A stretch of 48,044 bases of DNA from an uncultured Pseudomonadota bacterium (GTDB lineage Bacteria > Pseudomonadota > Alphaproteobacteria > Rs-D84). Positions within the stretch are counted from its first letter, which is position 1. Each line of letters opens with the position of its first letter. The notes beneath the pieces were generated by a model, which worked only from the letters and a program-made list of their open reading frames with translations, was not told where the DNA came from and did not search any database. Positions 41,842 to 48,044 of this stretch are shown here, piece after piece. The stretch is taken from the NCBI GenBank assembly GCA_902790415.1, contig CADARU010000005.1, forward strand, positions 1 through 48,044, in the 5' to 3' direction. A program made the translations under genes and the position numbers.

Positions 41842-44178
41842 TCATTTTGGCTTATAACACGTTCCGCCTTCGTAATACCCACCAATCAATTCGCAACGTT
41901 CGTTATACCAATCATCGGTAAATTCGCAATCATCACGACCGGCATTATATGTTGCAACGGTCTTGGTATCGGTATTAAATGCCAAACATTGGGTTCGTAC
42001 AGTATTTTCAACACAAACCCCCCAATGACGGCTGTCTTGATTGTTAGAGCCACGTCCAAATACATTGCTGTAAAATCCAGGCAATAACTTTTCACCCGTT
42101 GTAAGTTCGTTATACGAACCAGACGCAAATTTGGACCCTTCATCATAATTTCCCTCAAGCCAATATCCATTTATTTCTGCACATTTTTCAGATAGGGCAT
42201 ACGAAACTTCTTCCGAGACATCACCTAAAACCGTCTCAATTTTTGTATTTACATTGGGATTTAAGGTTTTTGTATCTGGGTCTTTGCAATTTGTATCTGC
42301 AATGTTATTCAATTTGTTTCTCAAACTAGTTTCACTCTCGGTGCGACAATTCCATGGATAACCTTCATCACCCGATGACGGTGTACAAATTTCTTTCAAA
42401 TAATTGTTTAATGCAGTTTCACACAATTCCGCAACCTTGACCGAATCGACCGCAGAAACAAAACTCAACAACGCCGTCAATCCACAACTGGTATTATTAA
42501 CATCTTTATTTGAAAGTCGACCTTTACTATCAAAATTACACTTACCATCACCATATAATGCCGCGCACATATTAACCCTGTCTTTGCACATGCCGGCGGC
42601 GGCATAACGACCAATCGCACCGGCGGCCTTGGATTCAGTGGTATCAAAAGAATTTAACTGACCGGTTTGGCTGTCATAACATTCGGCGATTGTTGAAACA
42701 CAGTTCGCCTTGACTTCTTCAACCAAGGCAACCTGGGCCTGGGCAATTTCAATAATTGCGGCACGTTTGAATTCGGTCCAAACATATTCCGCATTATCAC
42801 GACATGTATCCAATGCACTGGCCGCACGTTGACGATAACCGTCCAAATATGTATTATAGGTCTGGTTTTGATTTAAAATATCGCCACCCATATCACCACT
42901 AAGGTTCGTCAAATCACCCAATTTCAAGAAACGTTGTGAATAAATCGGTTCACCTGTTGTCGCCGAAACGTATGCCCCCGTTGGGTCCAAACAACGTTTA
43001 TAGTCCGCACCACACGCCGTATCTTGTAACATCGCGGTACGAACGCGGTCGATACATTCGTTAACATCCGCCGAATTATGCGAACGATATTCTTCCAAAC
43101 GTGCATCGCGCAAAATCTTTTCTGCCTGGCGTACGGCATCTTCAACATTTTCGCGTTTTTTGTTTAATGTTTTTTCATATAAATTACAATCCTGGGAAAT
43201 CAGTATATTATACGAACTTTTTGCCATATTAAAGACCGCATCGTTTTCACATTGTGATTGGGTTAAACGCACACATTGCTGTTGTGCCGAAGAAAATAAT
43301 GCCGCACCCTCTAATTCAGACAAATCCTTTTCGTTTGACCCAAATATAGACGAAGATGCATTGTTGCCCCAAATATCACCTAAATCACTGGAAAAATCTA
43401 TTTCCCCCAAATCATTTAACGTTTTTGAATTTGCCGGTATTTTCCCACTTAACAAATCACCAATACTGTTTAAAACCTGGGCGGCGGCACTGGTATCGTT
43501 TTTAATTGCCTGTTCACCAACCGTTGCAGAATACATTGCCGAAACCTCGGCTGCGGTTTTATCAACCGCATTTAAATTATTATCTTCAAACTGTCGCAGC
43601 ATGACCATCGCTTGGTCTAATGCCTGTTCTGTATCACGAAACTTTATAAAGCGTTCACTGCAAAAACATCTGCGATAGGTATCATTTGCCGCGGCACACA
43701 TCTGGTCCATACATGTCGCATAAGATTCACGACATGCCGCGTATCCAGAACCAATTTTACTAACATCGTTAAATATTGCCGTTGCACGTGATAACGCACT
43801 GCGTGCATATCCTGTACCGCCCGCAACAGTTTTTTTCCCAGAACGCGCCACAGATTTCACCGGATTTGCCGCACGTGATACGGTTGTTGCACTGCGCGAA
43901 AACACGCGTGTCATCGCACCATTACGGGTATTTGTGGATGACGGAATACGTCCCGCACGCGACACACGTGTTGAAACCACCCCTGGTGCGGTTATCCCAG
44001 AACGCACATTACCCGAAACACGTCGTGCCGTATTAACAGTTGGCGCACCAACGCGCCCAACGGCCTTTTGATTTGATTCACGTGGATTTGGGGCCTTGGC
44101 GGCAAAGGCAGTTATGGCAAACACGCCACAAACCAAGGCAACAACCGATACAAACGAAAATCTTGACTTAAATCCCAC
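41842..44178 (-). CDS. Large cysteine-rich exported protein, function unknown
   Basis: A 778-residue protein that I cannot assign. Residues 1-27 are a signal peptide (FVSVVALVCGVFAITAFAAKA). Residues 30-135 are basic and rich in Arg, Ser and Thr (low complexity). The rest carries about 30 cysteines, concentrated in blocks such as YAACRESYATCMDQMC (about 147-162) with RRCFCSERF after it, ACGADYKRCLDP near 390, GMCKDRVNMCAA near 530, and a double ending CAEINGYW and CELIGGYY. The pattern suggests a disulfide-rich secreted or surface protein. The start is GTG behind GGAGAG. A promoter is predicted at 44204-44233. It is an attractive target for structural prediction. Confidence 0.75.
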   Translation of the reverse strand: MGFKSRFSFVSVVALVCGVFAITAFAAKAPNPRESNQKAVGRVGAPTVNTARRVSGNVRSGITAPGVVSTRVSRAGRIPSSTNTRNGAMTRVFSRSATTVSRAANPVKSVARSGKKTVAGGTGYARSALSRATAIFNDVSKIGSGYAACRESYATCMDQMCAAANDTYRRCFCSERFIKFRDTEQALDQAMVMLRQFEDNNLNAVDKTAAEVSAMYSATVGEQAIKNDTSAAAQVLNSIGDLLSGKIPANSKTLNDLGEIDFSSDLGDIWGNNASSSIFGSNEKDLSELEGAALFSSAQQQCVRLTQSQCENDAVFNMAKSSYNILISQDCNLYEKTLNKKRENVEDAVRQAEKILRDARLEEYRSHNSADVNECIDRVRTAMLQDTACGADYKRCLDPTGAYVSATTGEPIYSQRFLKLGDLTNLSGDMGGDILNQNQTYNTYLDGYRQRAASALDTCRDNAEYVWTEFKRAAIIEIAQAQVALVEEVKANCVSTIAECYDSQTGQLNSFDTTESKAAGAIGRYAAAGMCKDRVNMCAALYGDGKCNFDSKGRLSNKDVNNTSCGLTALLSFVSAVDSVKVAELCETALNNYLKEICTPSSGDEGYPWNCRTESETSLRNKLNNIADTNCKDPDTKTLNPNVNTKIETVLGDVSEEVSYALSEKCAEINGYWLEGNYDEGSKFASGSYNELTTGEKLLPGFYSNVFGRGSNNQDSRHWGVCVENTVRTQCLAFNTDTKTVATYNAGRDDCEFTDDWYNERCELIGGYYEGGTCYKPK

Positions 44179-44203
44179 TGTTAAATCTCTCCGCTTTGTT
44201 CCA

Positions 44204-44233
44204 AGTATATCACTTTTGACCCATGTGAATCAA
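44204..44233 (-). promoter_or_regulatory. Promoter of the cysteine-rich protein gene
   Basis: On the minus strand: TTGATT (44228-44233), an 18-base spacer and TATACT (44204-44209). It lies directly after the stop of the upstream 44242 gene. Confidence 0.6.
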
Positions 44234-44241
44234 CAGTATTT

Positions 44242-44835
44242 TTACTCGATACAACAATTCACCGCATTTTTTACCCAATCGCCTAAACGTGCAACGGTTG
44301 ATTTAGATTTTTTCATCTCTGCATCTGCGGCCTTGGCCGATGGAGCAGGTGAAACCTTGGCCATGGCGGCTTCGAACATTTCTGGTTCGACAGCATGTAC
44401 CCCTTTTAAATCAATCATGTGCATATTCAGTCCCCAGAACAACGAATACAATTCATATGATTTACCAAATAAATTATATGCATCTTGTTTTTTGCCGGCG
44501 CTTAATGCCTTGGTTCCAACTTCGTACAAACGCATAGATGCCGCCAATAAATGCTTAGAAATACACCAAACTTCGCCATCTTCGGTGTTATTTTTCGTAA
44601 CGATGCGTTCCATTAATTCTTTGCGCATATCACGCACAACATTTATTAAATCATAGAATCCTGTTTTCTTTGTTTTTGCACCACTAAAGAAAAAATGTTC
44701 TTCCAAAGAAACCAAATTCATCAATGCGATTGTCAAATCTTGGTCCGAAGACAAATCCAGAGGATTTACCTTTTTGGCATCATCCATCTTTTTTACCATT
44801 TCTTCCAAAGACATTTTTTTCATATTTTTTTTCAT
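44242..44835 (-). CDS. Hypothetical protein, 197 residues, helical
   Basis: A soluble, helix-rich protein with no recognised family. Residues 1-40 are charged; from about 40 to 145 it looks like a helical bundle (ALMNLVSLEEHFFFSG, DLINVVRDMRKELMERIV, KHLLAASMRLYEVGTKAL). A Ser/Ala/Pro-rich linker precedes the end, WVKNAVNCCIE, with two adjacent cysteines. It starts 22 bases after the CPVC membrane protein gene, behind GGGGGA, so the two are likely co-transcribed. A functional link to its neighbour is a guess. Confidence 0.65.
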   Translation of the reverse strand: MKKNMKKMSLEEMVKKMDDAKKVNPLDLSSDQDLTIALMNLVSLEEHFFFSGAKTKKTGFYDLINVVRDMRKELMERIVTKNNTEDGEVWCISKHLLAASMRLYEVGTKALSAGKKQDAYNLFGKSYELYSLFWGLNMHMIDLKGVHAVEPEMFEAAMAKVSPAPSAKAADAEMKKSKSTVARLGDWVKNAVNCCIE

Positions 44836-44857
44836 ATTTTCCCCCGTTAATTAAAAT

Positions 44858-45367
44858 TTATTTTGTTAAAACCCAAAACACCAATGTCGCGACTAATAAT
44901 AAACTGATTGGCATAACAACCTTTTGAAATGCGAACATTGCATGACCACCATTGTTTTTCTTGATAGATATATACCAACGCGTCCCAATCCAAAAGCAAA
45001 CCGTTCCGACAATGATACCCAACAAGAATTTATCCATACCCCATAACGTATTCGCGCCAAATGTTACGTCTGGTAATAAATAAACCGCCCCCAGTAACGC
45101 ATAATAAACCACAAACGGCGCAATCACAGACCATAACACACTGGTTACACCACGTTTTTTTAACCAACCAATCGTCCATAGCGTTAACGACAATGTCAAG
45201 CCCCCCGCCCAAATACCAGTGATAACATCATCAACACCAATCAAGCGCGCACCTTCCAATCCGGCACCAACCGCAACCGTACAGACCGGACATACCGCCG
45301 ATGCCACAATCGGCACCACAACAACAAAACAAAACATTGTAATCGCCAACAATAACTTGTTTTTCAT
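44858..45367 (-). CDS. Multi-spanning membrane protein with a CPVC motif
   Basis: A 169-residue inner-membrane protein. A first hydrophobic segment (about 4-24) is followed by the CPVCTVAVGAG motif (about 26-36). Four further helices follow (about 45-70, 80-97, 110-130 and 147-165), with a basic loop between the last two. A CxxC next to a membrane segment could be a redox or metal site, but none of the standard thiol-oxidoreductase families is matched with confidence. The ATG at 45367 is preferred over a GTG three bases earlier because AAGGAAAGG has better spacing to it. It lies 56 bases after rsmH on the same strand. Confidence 0.7.
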   Translation of the reverse strand: MKNKLLLAITMFCFVVVVPIVASAVCPVCTVAVGAGLEGARLIGVDDVITGIWAGGLTLSLTLWTIGWLKKRGVTSVLWSVIAPFVVYYALLGAVYLLPDVTFGANTLWGMDKFLLGIIVGTVCFWIGTRWYISIKKNNGGHAMFAFQKVVMPISLLLVATLVFWVLTK

Positions 45368-45426
45368 CACTTTTCCTTTCCTTATAATTATGACCAGTTT
45401 ATTCTACAGAAAATGCAAATACCGGG

Positions 45427-46275
45427 TCAACATGATTTTTTTACCCCGCGCATATGCGCACTGCGCGAACGTGGATTATGTTCCAGTTCCGCTTCAGACG
45501 GTGTTTTAGGGCGCAATAATTCAAATTCTGGTTTTGTAACCATCGGCATACGTGGATCGCCCGCCACCGCGCACCAATCACGAAACGTGTTTTTTACCAA
45601 TCTGTCTTCCAACGAGTGAAATGTTACACAAATACATTTTCCGCCAGAATTCAACATATTTGGAACCGCCGCCAATGCACGCGTTATTTCCCCAAATTCA
45701 TCATTAAGGGCAATACGCAACGCCTGAAACACCGGGGCAACATCTTTTGGATTGTGTATCAAGGATTTTAATTCAAACGTTGTTTTAGGCATTTTTTGCT
45801 TAATTGCATTTGCAATCGCGCCCGCCGGTTTTACATCGCCATAATCGCGCAAAATTTTTGTAATATCTGATGCGGTCCATTTTGCAAACATATCAACAAC
45901 TGTCGGTCCATCTGACGACATACGCATATCCAACGGTGCATCCGCACGAAAAGAAAAGCCGCGTTCTGGATTGTCAATCTGCATAGATGAAATTCCCAAA
46001 TCAAAAACTATCGCATCAAAGGTTTCGTTTAATTCCGCCATTGTTGAAAACGGTTGCGGAACAAATTTAAAAGAATTCGGATATTCTTTTTGAATTTTCT
46101 CTGCATCCACCAAAACATTTGGGTCCCTATCAAAGGCCACAACAGATGCACCAGCGTTTAAAAATGCACGCGTATATCCACCGGCCCCAAATGTTGCATC
46201 CAAAATACGCAACCCACGAATATCGCCAAGCGCGTCCATAACCGCATCTAATAAAACCGGTACATGTTTTGTCAT
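45427..46275 (-). CDS. rsmH: 16S rRNA (cytosine-1402-N4)-methyltransferase RsmH
   Basis: Methylates C1402 in the ribosomal decoding centre. The protein has 282 residues. The start HVPVLLDAVMDAL, the SAM motif LDATFGAGGYTRAFL (about 24-38), the AFDRDPN strand and FDLGISSMQID match the family, as does the end with NPRSRSAHMRG. The gene is usually part of the division and cell wall (dcw) cluster, just before ftsL and ftsI. Here the downstream genes are unknowns, and dnaE precedes it with an ATGA overlap (46272-46275), so translation is coupled to dnaE. Confidence 0.94.
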   Translation of the reverse strand: MTKHVPVLLDAVMDALGDIRGLRILDATFGAGGYTRAFLNAGASVVAFDRDPNVLVDAEKIQKEYPNSFKFVPQPFSTMAELNETFDAIVFDLGISSMQIDNPERGFSFRADAPLDMRMSSDGPTVVDMFAKWTASDITKILRDYGDVKPAGAIANAIKQKMPKTTFELKSLIHNPKDVAPVFQALRIALNDEFGEITRALAAVPNMLNSGGKCICVTFHSLEDRLVKNTFRDWCAVAGDPRMPMVTKPEFELLRPKTPSEAELEHNPRSRSAHMRGVKKSC

Positions 46276-48044
46276 TCTATTGCCACCTTGATTCCCAAAT
46301 TTGCCAAATCTTTAATTGTGGTTTTTCCCAATTCTATACCCTGGGCCAAGCCCAAGACGGTTTTTTTATCACCAGAAAACAAATTCAAAAACACCTTGGT
46401 TCGACCAACAGGCAATGCCGCCAGTGCTTTTTTCAAATCCGCCAATACGGCCTGGTTATGCACATCTAATGTAATTTTTTTTGCAATTTGCGCAACCCAT
46501 TGACTTAAAGGCATCACAGAATCCACAAATACCGAAACCCTATCATCACGATTAGACAAACGACCAGATATCAAAATTTCATTTTCTGTTGCCAAAACCG
46601 CCGCCAACGCCGGAATATTATCACCAAAGGCAACCGCATCTATATTTCCCGTACTGTCCGAAGCATTTATTGTTATCATATCTTTGCCGGTTTTTGTTTT
46701 GCGTTGCGAATAAGAGTTTTTGTTTGCGGCAATTCTGACATTTGTTCTGTCGGGCAAATCCGCCAATTTTGAACCGGTTACTAATTTTTCGCGTGCGATT
46801 AAATGCTTGTACTGGTCCAAGGGATGCGCAGAAATATAAAAACCCAATGCCAACAATTCATTTTCCAACATTTGCCCAAATGTCCAAGGCGCGGTTTTCA
46901 CCAAATTCTTGGTTAATCTGTCTTCGGCAACATCATCTTCAACCGTATTTGCAAATAGTGATAATGTGTTTTGACCTTCTTTGGATTTTGCCGCATAGGA
47001 CAATATCATATCTGCGTTCATAAATATCTCTGCACGATTTGGGTTCAAAGAATCCAACACCCCGACACGTGCAAACGCTTCCAATATTCTTTTATTCATA
47101 ATTGGTGCACAACGTTTCGCAAAATCGGTCAGGTTTTTAAACTTTCCTTTTGTGCGTTCTGCGACAATAGCATCTGTTGCGGCAACACCAACACCTTTGA
47201 TTGCCGCCAATCCATATATTATTTTCCCATTTTGAACACTGAATAAAGATTCACTGGTATTTATATCCGGGGGGACAATTTGAATACCAAAATTTGATTT
47301 TGCATCATCCACAAACAATGCCAATTTGTCCGTATCATTAAGGTTACTGGACATAGATGCCGCCAAAAATTCCGGTGTATAATTCGCCTTTAAATACGCA
47401 CATTGGTTTGCAACAATAGAATAGGCGACCGCGTGCGACTTATTAAACGCATATTTTGCAAACTCTTTAAATTTTTCCCATAAATCTGATGCCTGCGTAC
47501 GATTAAGCGTTCCTTGTTTTTCGCATCCTGCATAGAATTTACCTTCTAACTCGTTCAACATATCAATCAATTTTTTACCCATGGCCTTGCGCACGTTGTC
47601 CGATTCGCCACGCGTAAAACCGGCCAACACACGAGTTAGTTGCATAACCTGTTCTTGATAAACGATAATTCCATACGTTTCCTTTAACACCGGTTCGGCC
47701 AACGGGTGAACGTATTCTATTTTTTCTTCACCGTGCATACGCGCAATAAATTGCGGAATAAATTGGATAGGTCCCGGACGATTCAAAGCGTTTAACGCGG
47801 ATATTTCCAAGAAACTGGTTGGATGCATTTTGCGCAACGTTTGTTGAACAAACGGGGCATCGAATTGGAATATGCCTTCGGTCATACCAGATTGCCACAA
47901 AGCCAAAGTTTTTGGATCATCGGTTGGTATATCATCCAAGTTTATATTTACACGACGTGTCTTTTGAATCAATTTTGTTGCGTACTTTAACACAACCAAT
48001 GTTTCCAACCCCAGAAAGTCAAATTTGATTAAACCGGCTTTTTC
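46272..48044 (-). CDS. dnaE: DNA polymerase III alpha subunit, C-terminal part (gene runs off the window)
   Basis: The replicative polymerase. About 590 residues are present, and the frame stays open to the right edge, where it reads KAGLIKFDFLGLETL, a well-known DnaE segment. The PHP domain and the first polymerase motifs lie outside. Visible: FQFDAPFVQQTLRKMHP, RPGPIQFIPQFIARMHG, YGIIVYQEQVMQL and GFTRGESDNVRKAMGKK (fingers and palm region), then SHAVAYSIVANQCAYLKANY, the tandem helix-hairpin-helix region, and an OB fold (about 70 residues from NVRIAANKNSY). The C-terminal end (residues after VDSVMPLSQW) is the usual tau-contact region and looks complete. The rsmH start codon overlaps its stop. 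Confidence 0.95.
   Translation of the reverse strand, partial: EKAGLIKFDFLGLETLVVLKYATKLIQKTRRVNINLDDIPTDDPKTLALWQSGMTEGIFQFDAPFVQQTLRKMHPTSFLEISALNALNRPGPIQFIPQFIARMHGEEKIEYVHPLAEPVLKETYGIIVYQEQVMQLTRVLAGFTRGESDNVRKAMGKKLIDMLNELEGKFYAGCEKQGTLNRTQASDLWEKFKEFAKYAFNKSHAVAYSIVANQCAYLKANYTPEFLAASMSSNLNDTDKLALFVDDAKSNFGIQIVPPDINTSESLFSVQNGKIIYGLAAIKGVGVAATDAIVAERTKGKFKNLTDFAKRCAPIMNKRILEAFARVGVLDSLNPNRAEIFMNADMILSYAAKSKEGQNTLSLFANTVEDDVAEDRLTKNLVKTAPWTFGQMLENELLALGFYISAHPLDQYKHLIAREKLVTGSKLADLPDRTNVRIAANKNSYSQRKTKTGKDMITINASDSTGNIDAVAFGDNIPALAAVLATENEILISGRLSNRDDRVSVFVDSVMPLSQWVAQIAKKITLDVHNQAVLADLKKALAALPVGRTKVFLNLFSGDKKTVLGLAQGIELGKTTIKDLANLGIKVAIE

Overview
The window reads as a chromosomal segment of an alphaproteobacterium with a moderately AT-rich, streamlined genome, probably an uncultured (possibly gut-associated) lineage. 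The pointers are a DUF2155 protein, an alphaproteobacterial-type XRE regulator, the rpsP-rimM-trmD-rplS operon, and a dnaK promoter close to the alphaproteobacterial heat-shock consensus. No prophage, insertion sequence, CRISPR array or rRNA was seen. The only RNA gene is a tRNA-Gly(CCC). Most of the content is housekeeping, with small unrecognised genes between the core genes. Species assignment is an inference.

Layout. 1-9.0 kb: DUF378 membrane protein; ligA followed by a class A penicillin-binding protein; a TM2 protein divergent from ligA; alaS (without its C-terminal domain) followed by fabI; a glycosyltransferase-like gene and a membrane protein that diverge from one another. 9.1-14.4 kb: HU, tyrS overlapping an EnvC-like factor, an APH-fold kinase, and a secreted S41 (CtpA) protease. 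14.4-17.5 kb: a frameshifted surface protein and a membrane-anchored coiled-coil protein. 17.5-26.3 kb: DNA repair genes (AddA split into helicase and nuclease reading frames, recN, xseA) together with tsaD, DUF2155 and several unknowns. 26.4-29.3 kb: the rpsP operon carrying three extra small genes. 29.4-34.6 kb: gdhA, tRNA-Gly and a partial copy of its 3' end, an HNH protein, a LysM protein, a phosphofructokinase and an unknown. 34.7-38.6 kb: dnaK, rplY, rsmD, tadA. 38.6-41.8 kb: a tandem pair of unknown paralogues, gpmI, and an XRE regulator. 41.8-48.0 kb: a large cysteine-rich exported protein, two unknowns, rsmH, and the C-terminal part of dnaE, which runs off the right edge.

The clearest system-level signal is promoter architecture. 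Several genes without a Shine-Dalgarno sequence (ligA, the 8489 gene, the APH kinase, the 24459 gene, the DUF2155 gene, perhaps recN) have sigma70-type boxes whose -10 ends only 7-9 bases before the start codon, which predicts leaderless mRNAs. Two divergent gene pairs appear to share one self-complementary -35 hexamer, TTGCAA, each with a correctly spaced -10 on both strands. A third pair has abutting -35 boxes. Other items worth attention are the shortened AlaS, the split AddA, a seven-C tract that breaks a surface-protein gene, two tandem families of small unknown proteins, and leader hairpins upstream of rplY, rpsP, gdhA and HU.

Functionally, most of the window serves translation (alaS, tyrS, tsaD, tadA, trmD, rimM, rsmD, rsmH, S16, L19, L25, tRNA-Gly) and DNA replication or repair (dnaE, ligA, addA, recN, xseA). 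Envelope genes (PBP, EnvC-like, LysM, CtpA, fabI) and a little central metabolism (PFK, phosphoglycerate mutase, glutamate dehydrogenase) make up the rest.
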